From Falsochrobactrum tianjinense (GTDB lineage Bacteria; Pseudomonadota; Alphaproteobacteria; Rhizobiales; Rhizobiaceae), in the NCBI RefSeq assembly GCF_019100495.1, contig NZ_JAHRVA010000003.1, positions 372,001-436,000 of the forward strand: a stretch of 64,000 bases of DNA, in the 5' to 3' direction. The translations under genes were made by a program, and so were the position numbers. Below, piece by piece: positions 35,728 through 44,870 of the stretch; the first letter of the stretch is position 1, and each line of letters opens with the position of its first letter. Below the pieces are notes generated by a model. That model made no database searches, was not told where the DNA came from, and saw only the letters and a program-made list of their open reading frames with translations.

Positions 35728-36513
35728 TTGATTGATCAGCATGGAATACTTTGTGATTGCTTAGAATCAGCGGTAATAGATGCGATTTGTGATAATCGCA
35801 TCTGTGTCGCTATTCAGGGCGTTCATTCGGTCACAAATGTTGACCATATGTTATATGGCGAATGTCTCGCGCGCTTGTTGGCGCGTGATGGGTGTGTCCA
35901 TAATGCAGGCGATTTTATTCCTGTACTGGATAGTCGCGGTAGTACGCCTGTCTTGGATCGCCACATGGTCAAGCTTGTCTTGGATGAGCTTGCCGCAGAT
36001 TCCCGAGCGGTTCTGGGGTGCAATATTTCCGCTGATAGTGTTGCGGATGAAGCCGCGTGGCTTCCAATCGAAGTTCAGCTCAAAAATCGTTCTTATCTCG
36101 CCGACCGGTTAATTCTCGAGGTCACAGAAACTCGCCCTCTGCGTGATGTGACAAGTGCAAACAAGGCATTTCGTCAAGCGCGCCAGCTTGGCTGTCGAAT
36201 TGCAATAGATGATTTCGGGCGGGGGCATATTACGCCGGGACAATTGCTGAGCCTAGAGGTCGATATTGTCAAAATTGATGCTCTGTTTGTTCAGAACATC
36301 AAGGAATCCAAAGAGGCTGGGACCAGTCTCCATCATATGGTTGGGCTCGCAAGATGCGCAGCTCCAATAGTCGTGGTGGAAGGGGTCGAAACCAGTCCGC
36401 AGCTTGTCGCTGCTGTGATGTCCCGTGCCACGCACGCACAGGGCTTTCTCTTATCTCAACCTGTAATCATGCAATCATATGTGTCCGCAACGCGGACAAG
36501 TACTGAAGGATAG
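35728..36513 (+). CDS. EAL-domain protein, probable c-di-GMP phosphodiesterase
   Basis: A 261-residue stand-alone EAL protein. The signature reads YGECLARL (ECL instead of EAL), then EVTET, the metal motif IDDFGRG, VKID and the catalytic-base region VVVEGVETSPQ, ending with QGFLLSQP. The main metal ligands are kept, so hydrolysis of c-di-GMP is likely. The only usable start is TTG 35728 after AGGGGGG. It begins 62 bp after the inverted-repeat segment and is followed 3 bp later by the autotransporter, suggesting an operon tying c-di-GMP to surface adhesion. Confidence 0.85.
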   Translation: MIDQHGILCDCLESAVIDAICDNRICVAIQGVHSVTNVDHMLYGECLARLLARDGCVHNAGDFIPVLDSRGSTPVLDRHMVKLVLDELAADSRAVLGCNISADSVADEAAWLPIEVQLKNRSYLADRLILEVTETRPLRDVTSANKAFRQARQLGCRIAIDDFGRGHITPGQLLSLEVDIVKIDALFVQNIKESKEAGTSLHHMVGLARCAAPIVVVEGVETSPQLVAAVMSRATHAQGFLLSQPVIMQSYVSATRTSTEG

Positions 36514-36516
36514 CCT

Positions 36517-39500
36517 ATGTCTATAATATCCAGAGATCTGGCTCGCGTTTTGGGTTCCACGGCACTTTCTCTATCGCTGGCAACAGGGATGTCGTTTGTT
36601 GCAATCAGTCACGGGATAGCTGCGGACGATCCTCTTGTTCCACCTATAACGGTAGCGCCGAACGGGAATCTAGAATTGCCGGATGGTCAGGTGGTTAACT
36701 ATATTGGTGGCGGATCGGGAGTTAGTGCGATTACTGTCGGAGCGGGCGGTAGCCTGACAGGCACCAATGCCACTATTTCGTCAAATGGTGTTGGTCCTGC
36801 AGGACACAGCCTCGCTGCAGGCATTCGTGCTGGCGCAAACTCAATCGTAAATCTTACGGGTGGTTCGGTTAGCGCGACTGGTTCACAATATACACGCGGT
36901 ATATTGGGTAGTAGCGGCGCGCATATCGCCACTATTGGCACCGATATTTCTACAACTGGCAACAACTCTCACGGTGTGCATGTCGAAACTAACGCGACAG
37001 CCAGCATTCAGGGCGGCCTCATTTCCACACAGGGCAACGATTCCTTCGCTCTTTATTCACAGAAGGGTTCCAGCCTGACAGCCCACGATGTCACGATTGC
37101 AACTAGTGGGGTCAACGGTTTTGGTGTTTTCACCTATGGTAATAACAGCTTTCTTGAACTGGTTGGCAGTTCTATAACGACAATTGGTGAGAAAGGGCAT
37201 GGTGTTGTTGCGGGTCAAGATACCAATATTATACTGACCGGAACTACCATCGGCACTTCCGGAGATCGGGCTTGGGGCATCGTTGCCGATCAAGCGAATA
37301 CCTCGGTTATCGCTACTGATGTTAATATCACCACGCATAGCGATAAGCATGCATATGGTGTCTATGCCAAAGCCGCTGGACCGGAAACTGCTAATATTTC
37401 TCTTATTGGTGGCTCCATTACGACTGCAAGTGCCAAAGGACAGGGCACGCAGGACGGTGACGGGTCGCGGGGATATGCGATCCTTTCAGAGGGAGCAGGA
37501 GCAAGTGTTTCAGCAACAGGAACCACAATCCATACCGTCGGACAGCGAGCTTATGGTGCTTACGCAATTGACGGCGGTACGGTTTCATTGAACGATCTGG
37601 CAATCACCACGGAAGGCTTCATGGCCTATGGTGTTTATGCGTTGAGTGCTGGATCGGTACTGAATGCCGAGAATGTCAATATTACCACATATGGCGATGT
37701 AGGTAATGCTGCGTGGGCCGTAGAAGGTGGTACGCTAAATATCAAGGGTGGAACATTCAGCGTTCACGGTGGGGCGAATGAAAATAGTCCACATGAAGCG
37801 CCAACCGGACTGGTTGCTGTTGGTGGCGGCGGAAACTTTGGTTTAGCTTCTGGTCGCATTAATGCGGAAAATCTGACTGTCGTCACTTACGGTGATAACA
37901 GCGTCGGTTTTCAGGCCGGTGCCGATGAGGGGGCGACCTACGGGCATACGTCAGGTGAGATCAGCTTGGTTAATAGCTCAATCGCAGTTTCTGGCGAAAA
38001 TTCTCATATAGGTTGGGTCCAGTATGGCAGTGTATTTTCCGCCACAGATTCTATTCTCACCTCGGAGAAAGGCCATGGTATTGGGTTGACGGACAATGCG
38101 GTTGTCACGCTTGACAACACGACAATAGCTACAGCCCAAGAAACGTTCGTAGCCTCTTTGAATAAAGCAGGACAAACCCAGAGCATCACGCTTGGTCAAG
38201 GAACCGTTGCCACGCAGAACAATGGTACGCTCCTGCGTGTCAATAGAAGCACGAATGGTGCTGATGGTGTTGTTCAGCTGACTCTCGGAGCTGGCTCCAC
38301 ATCCCAGGGCGATATTATCGATGAGGACGCCAAAACCACCGGTGGCACGGATGTGACGCTGGAAGAAGGTGCAAACTGGGCAGGTCTTCTGCATGGCGTT
38401 CGCAACTTCTTCGGCTTTCAGGGCGGTAGCGTCGACTTTGAGGGTGAGGCCAATGTTGCTGGTAATCTTAATGGTACTGGCACCAGCTATTCTTTCAGTA
38501 GCCAGGGCGGTACGATTGGCGGCAATGTCAATCTCGCTGATGGTTCATCGACCACGGGTGGTTCGATTGACAATCGTATCGTCGTCGGCGGCGATGTGAA
38601 TGTAGATGATACATCCATTCTTGGCGGTAACTGGCGTGTTGGCGGCGATCTTAATAACGGCGGCACCTTGGCGCCGGGCAATTCCATTGGTCGCGTCGAT
38701 ATAGGTGGCGATCTTAATCTGACGCCTTCGTCAGTCTATCAGGTAGACGTCGATCTCAGTGGTGACGCCGATCTGGTAACGGTGGCTGGAACCGCTTATC
38801 TCGATGGTATTGTTACCGTAAGTCCGATGGACGGTTTCAAGCTGGCTTCGCCTTATACGATCCTTACCGCAGGCGCTATTGACGGGCAGTTCCAGTCCGC
38901 AAGTTTGGCCGAGCCAAGCGCATTCCTTGATACCAGTCTTGCTCAAAGTGCAACAGACGTTACCCTTACGGTTGAACGGAACAGCACCAGTTTCAGTTCG
39001 ATTGCTCAGACTGCCAACCAGGTGGCCGTCGCCAATGCAATCGACCAACTGCCGCTTTCTCATGGCGTTGCAGGGGCTATTGCACTGTCTTCGGTTGAAG
39101 ATGCACGTGAAGCCTTCCATCATCTTTCCGGCGATGCGAACGCATCGGTCAAGACCGGTCTGATTGAAACTGCCCATCTTACAGCGGATGCGGTCAACAA
39201 CCGCTTGCGGTCGGCATTTGAAGGTGTTGGCGCGAAAGCAATGCCTGTGCTTTCATTCGCTCAATCAGCGAAAACGGGTGCGGGTGCTGCCATTGATGAT
39301 GCTAGCATTGCCCAGCCTTCTTATAATTACGCATTTTGGGCAACTGGGTTCGGTTCGTGGATCGACCATGACGGGAACTCGAATGCAGGTGGTCTTAAGA
39401 CCTCGACAGGTGGCTTCCTATCTGGTCTGGATGTCGGGTTTGCATCAGGCTGGCGCGTCGGGTTTGTCGGAGGCTACAGTGAGACGGATATTGATGCCAA

Positions 39501-40146
39501 GGGCCGTTATGCTTCGGCTACAAGCGACAATTGGCATCTGGGTGTCTATGGCGGCAACCAATGGGGGGCGCTCGGCCTGAGGGCTGGACTTATTCACACA
39601 TGGCATGGCGTGGATTCTTCCCGTTCGACGTCCTATGTGGGCTATGGCGATAGTCTGGCTGCGGATTATGATGCCCGGACACTTCAGGCATTTGGCGAAG
39701 TCGGCTATCGAATCGATGTCGCTCCCGCTTCACTTGAACCATTCGCGAACCTGTCGCACATCAGACTGCGCACAGATGGCTATACCGAAAAGGGTGGGGC
39801 GTCCGCACTTACGGTTGAAAGCGAAACGACCAATACGACATTCACGACTCTGGGTGTGCGTGCGTCTACGCCTCTCCAGCTCGGCGCAACCACTGCCAAT
39901 CTAAAAGGCACTATCGGCTGGAGGCACGCATACGGCGATATCACGCCAGAATCCACGCAAGCCTTTATTGGAGGCAGTGCATTCACCGTGCAGGGCGCGC
40001 CAATCGCCAAGGATGCAGCCCTTCTGGAGGCAGGCTTTGATGTTGCCATTACCAAAGCTTCGACCTTGGGTGTGAGCTATGTTGGTCAGTTCGGCAATGG
40101 AACCACCCAGAATGGCTTCAATGCTTCGTTTAACGTGAAGTTCTAA
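36517..40146 (+). CDS. Large autotransporter adhesin (type V secretion)
   Basis: A 1209-residue outer-membrane autotransporter. Signal peptide at residues 1-35 (cleavage near GIAADDP). The passenger (about 36-830) has degenerate beta-helix repeats of the form I-T-T-x-G-x-x-A-x-G-V-Y-A, rich in Gly, Ser, Thr and Asn. A linker and an autotransporter beta-barrel (about 930-1209, starting YNYAFWATGFGSW) end in the terminal Phe of FNVKF. Related Brucella proteins act in adhesion. It is co-transcribed with the EAL gene and ends in a terminator. Confidence 0.93.
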   Translation: MSIISRDLARVLGSTALSLSLATGMSFVAISHGIAADDPLVPPITVAPNGNLELPDGQVVNYIGGGSGVSAITVGAGGSLTGTNATISSNGVGPAGHSLAAGIRAGANSIVNLTGGSVSATGSQYTRGILGSSGAHIATIGTDISTTGNNSHGVHVETNATASIQGGLISTQGNDSFALYSQKGSSLTAHDVTIATSGVNGFGVFTYGNNSFLELVGSSITTIGEKGHGVVAGQDTNIILTGTTIGTSGDRAWGIVADQANTSVIATDVNITTHSDKHAYGVYAKAAGPETANISLIGGSITTASAKGQGTQDGDGSRGYAILSEGAGASVSATGTTIHTVGQRAYGAYAIDGGTVSLNDLAITTEGFMAYGVYALSAGSVLNAENVNITTYGDVGNAAWAVEGGTLNIKGGTFSVHGGANENSPHEAPTGLVAVGGGGNFGLASGRINAENLTVVTYGDNSVGFQAGADEGATYGHTSGEISLVNSSIAVSGENSHIGWVQYGSVFSATDSILTSEKGHGIGLTDNAVVTLDNTTIATAQETFVASLNKAGQTQSITLGQGTVATQNNGTLLRVNRSTNGADGVVQLTLGAGSTSQGDIIDEDAKTTGGTDVTLEEGANWAGLLHGVRNFFGFQGGSVDFEGEANVAGNLNGTGTSYSFSSQGGTIGGNVNLADGSSTTGGSIDNRIVVGGDVNVDDTSILGGNWRVGGDLNNGGTLAPGNSIGRVDIGGDLNLTPSSVYQVDVDLSGDADLVTVAGTAYLDGIVTVSPMDGFKLASPYTILTAGAIDGQFQSASLAEPSAFLDTSLAQSATDVTLTVERNSTSFSSIAQTANQVAVANAIDQLPLSHGVAGAIALSSVEDAREAFHHLSGDANASVKTGLIETAHLTADAVNNRLRSAFEGVGAKAMPVLSFAQSAKTGAGAAIDDASIAQPSYNYAFWATGFGSWIDHDGNSNAGGLKTSTGGFLSGLDVGFASGWRVGFVGGYSETDIDAKGRYASATSDNWHLGVYGGNQWGALGLRAGLIHTWHGVDSSRSTSYVGYGDSLAADYDARTLQAFGEVGYRIDVAPASLEPFANLSHIRLRTDGYTEKGGASALTVESETTNTTFTTLGVRASTPLQLGATTANLKGTIGWRHAYGDITPESTQAFIGGSAFTVQGAPIAKDAALLEAGFDVAITKASTLGVSYVGQFGNGTTQNGFNASFNVKF

Positions 40147-40213
40147 TTGATATAGAAATTGCGCCCAAATATGCGATCTCTATGAATAGTTTGAGATAAC
40201 TTCGCACTTAATC

Positions 40214-40247
40214 ATGCCGCCCTGCCATAAACGGGGCGGCATTTTTA
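40214..40247 (+). terminator. Rho-independent terminator after the autotransporter
   Basis: ATGCCGCCC pairs with GGGCGGCAT around an 11-base loop and is followed by a T tract, 68 bp after the stop. Confidence 0.9.
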
Positions 40248-40442
40248 GTTAGAGGTGGCTCGGTTTGTCTGAACAGTTTCGGGCGTTTCGCTAAGTGGAT
40301 TTCCGCCGCGATTATGCCGCCACCATCATTGGTGTCAGCGCGTTGAAGTAGACCTGATCCGGCGGCTGACAGGTCCAGGGAAAGACACGCTGGTCGATCG
40401 GAGTGTGGGTCAAGCCACACCTGGACGCCTTGCAGCGCCAGC

Positions 40443-41039
40443 CTACCAAGCGATCGATCGGTGTTTGAGACAAACCGCCCGGGAACTGGCTATCATCTTC
40501 TGACTATCTGTGTTGAAGATATCCGGCTTGCCATAGCGGGCCAGCGCTTCCTCAACCGCTTCGATGCAGAAGGCCGCTTCCATCGTGATCGACAGTCGCC
40601 ACGATAAAACCTTGCGGCTGAACCAGTCCACGACGGCGCAGAGATAGACAAAACCACGCGCCATGGGGATATAGGTCAGATCCATTGCCCACACCTGGTT
40701 GGGCCGGGTGACCGCCAGCTTGCGCAGGAGATAGGGATAGATTTTGTGACCTGGCGCTGGCTTCGAGGTGTTCGGGCGGCGATAGATTGCCTCAATGCCC
40801 ATCTTTTTCATCAGCGTTGCGATATGAAGCCGCCCAGTTTCCAGCCCTTCTCCTCTCAAAAGCCCTTGCAACATCCGACTTCCGGCAAAAGGGTAGTCGA
40901 GATGCAGTTCGTCGATCCGCCGCATCAAAGCCAGATCGCTGTCCGACACTGATCGTGGAGAATAGTAGACGCTGCTACGGCTGAAGCCGAGAAGCCGGGC
41001 CTGCCTTGCAACCGACAGCTTGTGCGCGCGGTCAATCAT
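40443..41039 (-). pseudogene. IS3-family OrfB, truncated transposase
   Basis: A 198-residue fragment with the HTH_21 region (LALMRRIDELHLDYPFAGSR) and the start of the integrase core (VWAMDLTYIPMARGFVYLCA, first Asp). The second catalytic region is broken at FNTDSQ, where NTDQGSQFTS is expected, and the frame runs into unrelated sequence. It starts at the ATG overlapping the orfA stop. Transposition activity is lost. Confidence 0.88.
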
Positions 41040-41347
41040 TTTTTTCCGCCCAGCAATCCCGCCTTGCCGAGCGCACCGGACAAAAAATCGTTCTCCAGCG
41101 TCAGTTCGCCGATTTTGGCATGAAGCGTTTTGACATCAACGGTTGGCCCTGTCGGTTCCGCCTTGTTCTCATCACCGAAAACGCCGGTCGCCCCCTCAAG
41201 GAGCTGGTCTTTCCACTGCTTAATCTGGTTGGCATGCACGTCGAACTGCTGGGACAATTCCACCAGTGTCTGCTCGCCTCGAATGGCGGCAAGCGCCACC
41301 TTTGCCTTGAAAGCCGGGCTGTGGTTCCGGCGTGGTCGTCTCGTCAT
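41036..41347 (-). CDS. IS3-family OrfA
   Basis: A 103-residue DNA-binding protein: NHSPAFKAKVALAAIRGEQT followed by the helix-turn-helix LVELSQQFDVHANQIKQWKD and a C-terminal leucine zipper region LTLENDFLSGALGK. ATG 41347 follows GGAGATACC. A7 slippage at 41039-41045 would give the OrfAB fusion, now non-functional because orfB is deleted. Confidence 0.9.
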   Translation of the reverse strand: MTRRPRRNHSPAFKAKVALAAIRGEQTLVELSQQFDVHANQIKQWKDQLLEGATGVFGDENKAEPTGPTVDVKTLHAKIGELTLENDFLSGALGKAGLLGGKK

Positions 41348-41431
41348 GGTATCTCCTGTTCTCGGCATCTAAGCCGAAGTCAGGCAGAAATTCCACTTAT
41401 CTCCGCTGTCCAGATTTCCCGAACCACCTCT

Positions 41432-42015
41432 TCTGGACCCTGCCTGTGGATAACTTTCACCTTATTTAATTGTGCTGATTTGTCGTTGACAGACACAAAA
41501 GCCTTGCAGCCACTGGCTTTTTAAACCGTAGGCACAAAAACGAAAAAGCCGGTGATATCCGGGACTTAGGTAAAAATGCTGTCTTGGGATCTTTTTTCAT
41601 TTGGATCCTTGCGGCGCGTTTGAGATCCTGCAATAGTCACTTTGTCTGATTGATCAGACGCCTCCATTCCGGTGCTGGAACACCAGAATGGAGACTAACT
41701 TAGCCTGCCAAGAACAGGAGCCAAGCTTATGCTGGTTATTATCGACATTTGTCCCGGATTAAAAGATCTATGGCCTGAATTCCTCGTCGGCATGGCGGCT
41801 CGACAGCGGAAATAATTTCCACCCCTAACGCGTTCGGCGCTCTTTAAAGCCCGAACTCCCAACTTTCATTCTGGCGCTCTGGTCGTGTGCGTTCGCGCGC
41901 AACGTCACGGTCTTTGCTGTCTTCAAAATCTGACGCTGCTTGCATGGGCAAGCGCGGCCGTCCTTTCACACCCATTTTGCTCCGGCGATTGCATCGCTTC
42001 GGGGAAGGAGAAACT
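41432..42015. other. Intergenic region with two hairpins upstream of the AAA+ cassette
   Basis: No large gene. It has hairpin GTCTGA-TTGA-TCAGAC at 41644-41659 and a longer one at 41664-41691 (CCATTC, GGTG, 6-base loop, CACC, GAATGG). A small frame follows at 41729. The 200 bases before 42016 are open in frame with the next gene but lack a better start. Confidence 0.6.
41729..41815 (+). CDS. Possible 28-residue small protein
   Basis: ATG 41729 follows CAGGAG at about 10 bases and encodes a short peptide with a hydrophobic start, a LKDLWPEFLVGMAA middle and a basic end. It sits just after two hairpins and 200 bp before the cassette. It may be a leader peptide or small gene; support is only the ribosome binding site and location. 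Confidence 0.3.
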   Translation: MLVIIDICPGLKDLWPEFLVGMAARQRK

Positions 42016-42870
42016 ATGTTTGCAGAAACGGTCGTCGGTTATATCGATCTTATCGAACACAAGATGCCTGTTCGCAACTTCAGACGCGAATTAAACGCCT
42101 CACTATACTTGTCCTGGCTTTTTCATGGGATTGACCGTGCCGATGACCGGCAAAGCCAGAAGCTTGCGGCTCGCGATACACTGCTACGATGGGCGATCTG
42201 GAACGAGGGCGAGAAGCTGCTGGGATTGATCGAAGAAGCATCAGCGCGGGCAAAGGTTTCTGGTGATACGGCACCGACACGCTCAATGCCGATTACGCGT
42301 GATACGCTTAATCATGTGATCGAGTCTGTTGCGTCCAAATCAGCTCCGGCCAAAACTGACATCGAGATTGCCGCTTCAGCGCTTCCGGCAAGACCCTATG
42401 CTTTTGATTTGCTGCATTATGATGCGAAACAGAAACAACTCCGCGTATTGAGCATGGTTTACGGCGTCAGTGTGCACAAAGACACCTTGTGTCAGTGGCG
42501 CACTGCAGCATCGAACACACCATCCATGTGGGGACGTCTGGCGTCACAATATTATGGCATCGACATCGAACAATATGAATTCGCGCTGATTGATCCGTTG
42601 CTCAATGAAAGCCAGGCCGAGGAAGGGATCTGGGCACTGGCTGATCTTGATCGGCTGATCGGCGTACCGGGGGTCGCAAAGAAAGCCCTCAATGTACAGG
42701 AAGCGCTTAGGGAAGAGCTTATCATCTGGATTGGCGACACATTTGCAAAAACGGAAGCAGAGCAAGCACGGCTGATCAATAAAGAGATTGCGAAGATTGC
42801 GGTCGAAGCCATCGATAGTGCGTCTTTACCGCAAGTTCAAATCCTGATGCCTGATCACGCGTCGCGTTGA
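42016..42870 (+). CDS. Hypothetical protein, first gene of the AAA+/M41-like cassette
   Basis: A 284-residue protein of no family I recognise. It is helical, with ARDTLLRWAIWNEGEKLLGL in the N-terminal half, a middle PARPYAFDLLHYDAKQKQLR, and an acidic helical end. No signal peptide or membrane helix. ATG 42016 has a strong GGGGAAGGAG site, so the longer frame from 41887 is rejected. It lies 146 bp before the ATPase on the same strand, with a palindromic repeat between. Confidence 0.72.
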   Translation: MFAETVVGYIDLIEHKMPVRNFRRELNASLYLSWLFHGIDRADDRQSQKLAARDTLLRWAIWNEGEKLLGLIEEASARAKVSGDTAPTRSMPITRDTLNHVIESVASKSAPAKTDIEIAASALPARPYAFDLLHYDAKQKQLRVLSMVYGVSVHKDTLCQWRTAASNTPSMWGRLASQYYGIDIEQYEFALIDPLLNESQAEEGIWALADLDRLIGVPGVAKKALNVQEALREELIIWIGDTFAKTEAEQARLINKEIAKIAVEAIDSASLPQVQILMPDHASR

Positions 42871-42880
42871 CGAGATGCCG

Positions 42881-42981
42881 CTGGAGCGGTTCTGGCTAAA
42901 ACGGAGTCGCTGAAGCCGCACTGTTTCCTTGCTGTATGCATGTCTCGATCCCAGAACCGGTTGCCGCTTTTCGGGATATGC
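42881..42981. repeat. Palindromic intergenic repeat of rhizobial/Brucella type
   Basis: CTGGAGCGGTTCTGGCTAAA at 42881 and GCATGTCTCGATCCCAGAAC...TTTTCGGGATATGC at 42938-42981 resemble mosaic palindromic repeats common between Brucella and rhizobial genes; the outer parts of the second half (GCATgTCtCG / CGGGATATGC) pair. Confidence 0.55.
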
Positions 42982-43016
42982 TTAGGAATTCACTCTTCTA
43001 TCCATGAGGTCGCTTC

Positions 43017-44870
43017 ATGACCATTTCACCACCCGGCGCAAGCCGGCTTGGGCGGCATCTGCTTGCCCGCCTGAAACATGCTTTGTATCGCGACGTGCGA
43101 CAGGTGTTTTGTGAACTCGATCTATTGTCTCACACTGAAGTCGACATCGACGGATTTTTCGCGATGCGCTTCGATATGCCGGACCCGGCGTCCGACCCCG
43201 GTGACGAATATAGACCGGCCATGCTTCTGACCGGTCATCCGGTTCATGACCTGCGCGCCTTGAACGCTTATCTCGGTGCCAGCTTCAATCTGAGTGCTTC
43301 CAGCGTGCAAGATCAGTTTGCCCTTTCGCTGCCATTTCCAATGTTCCTGAGCGACATGCCCCACGCTCCCGTCGAGCGAACATATCTTTTGAAATTCCTG
43401 CGCTGCTTTCATGTCGAGCCGGATATTGGCGATATCGCAGTGTGTCATCTGCTGGCACGCGCTCTGGAGGAGGGGAGTTTCGGGCAAAACCGCTTGATGG
43501 AGCTTTCACGCAGACGATCCGGACTTGTCATTATACGCACCAATATCGAAGGCTTCGAAGATATCCTGCTCCGGATGTTGAATGAACAGCGGCTTTATCG
43601 CGGGCACGTTGTGGTGCGACCCCTTGAACATTGGGGAACGACAACGATCCGGCAGTTAAAGCGCACAAGGGGCCGCCTCCGTCCGGCTGATGTCATTATC
43701 AATACTATCGATGCTGATGGATTTGAGAAACTGGCGCTGATCGATGAAGACAGCATTGGAGATGCACTGTCACGCGGCGAATGGCTTCTCGGTATCGTTG
43801 ATATGCGATACGAGATTCCAGCCAAACTCAAGGTGGTAGCAGATATTGTCCTTGATACCGGTGTGCTTGACGGTGCTCTTCTCAACCGGCTGCTCGATGC
43901 GGTGACTGCACACGATGCCGACACCGTTTTTCCCGAGGAGTTCACGCTCGGTTCATTACGAGAGTTGAGACACTCGTTCCGGGACGCAGACACACGCCAG
44001 GAAACTTTTGCCTATTTGCTGGCCCAATGGGAACTGGAGGGAAGAAAGCAGGCATGCCCGGTAGAGAAGCAAAAGCAGAAAGAGGCAGATAAAAAGAAGG
44101 ATAACACCGATGACAAAAACCCGTTCTCGACAGGAGAACGCGGTCGGCATGGCAGAAAGATTGTTTCCGACAGCCGATTGATTGAACCAGAACTGCTCGA
44201 TGATGGCTTCAGTGACGTCGGTTCCGCAGAGAGCGCCATGCGTCGAACACCAACTCTGTGCGTGGAAAACCTGTCAGGCTATGGCGAGGCGGTGGATTGG
44301 GCGCTGGCGCTCAAGGAAGACCTTGCATTGTGGACATCAGGATCGCTCGTCTGGTCTGACATGAGCACACGGCTGCTTCTGTCCGGCCCGCCTGGCACCG
44401 GCAAGACCACTTTTGCACGGGCGCTGTGTAACAGCCTGTGCATTCCTGTCCTTGCAACGTCTATCGCAACATGGCTTCGGATGAGCCATCTTGGTGATGT
44501 GTTGCTACGCATGAAGAGTGCTTTTGAAGAAGCGGCGTCTCATGCCCCGGTCATTCTGTTTATTGATGAGATCGACAGCATCGGGCGGCGACAGGATCCG
44601 TCGCGCGATTATGCGGATTACTGGAACGCTGTCGTCAATCAACTGCTGGAATTGATGGATGGCGCAGTTAGACAGGAAGGCATCGTCATTGTGGGTGCGA
44701 CCAACCGGCCTGACGATATTGATGAAGCATTGTTACGGTCAGGACGGCTGGAAACCCATGTCCGGATACCAAAACCTGACACGGATGCATTGGTCGGCAT
44801 TCTCGCGCATCATCTGGGCGCTGATCTCGATGCTGTGCTGGAAACACGACAAGCGGAGCAACAGCGATGA
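43017..44870 (+). CDS. AAA+ ATPase of the FtsH/p97 class with novel N-terminal half
   Basis: A 617-residue protein. The N-terminal 380 residues match nothing I know; a charged linker (QKQKEADKKKDNTDDKN) precedes the AAA+ module with Walker A LLSGPPGTGKTTFARAL (about 452-468), Walker B VILFIDEIDSIGRR (about 511-524) and second-region-of-homology VGATNRPDDIDEALLRSGRL with arginine finger. The chain stops shortly after the AAA+ small lid, where FtsH would continue into its peptidase; that part is encoded by the next gene, overlapping by 4 bp (ATGA). No membrane helix is visible. Confidence 0.9.
   Translation: MTISPPGASRLGRHLLARLKHALYRDVRQVFCELDLLSHTEVDIDGFFAMRFDMPDPASDPGDEYRPAMLLTGHPVHDLRALNAYLGASFNLSASSVQDQFALSLPFPMFLSDMPHAPVERTYLLKFLRCFHVEPDIGDIAVCHLLARALEEGSFGQNRLMELSRRRSGLVIIRTNIEGFEDILLRMLNEQRLYRGHVVVRPLEHWGTTTIRQLKRTRGRLRPADVIINTIDADGFEKLALIDEDSIGDALSRGEWLLGIVDMRYEIPAKLKVVADIVLDTGVLDGALLNRLLDAVTAHDADTVFPEEFTLGSLRELRHSFRDADTRQETFAYLLAQWELEGRKQACPVEKQKQKEADKKKDNTDDKNPFSTGERGRHGRKIVSDSRLIEPELLDDGFSDVGSAESAMRRTPTLCVENLSGYGEAVDWALALKEDLALWTSGSLVWSDMSTRLLLSGPPGTGKTTFARALCNSLCIPVLATSIATWLRMSHLGDVLLRMKSAFEEAASHAPVILFIDEIDSIGRRQDPSRDYADYWNAVVNQLLELMDGAVRQEGIVIVGATNRPDDIDEALLRSGRLETHVRIPKPDTDALVGILAHHLGADLDAVLETRQAEQQR

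Larger units (their letters stand above)
40251..41431 (-). mobile_element. IS3-family insertion sequence with internal deletion
   Basis: Ends carry inverted AGAGGTGG sequences (AGAGGTGGCTCGG at 40251, complement of AGAGGTGGTTCGG ending at 41431), about 1.2 kb apart. The frameshift window A7-TGA joins orfA and orfB. The OrfB frame breaks near its second catalytic Asp and its final residues PDQVYFNALTPMMVAA reappear at 40306-40355, so the central DDE part is deleted. No target duplication is visible at the flanks. Confidence 0.8.
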
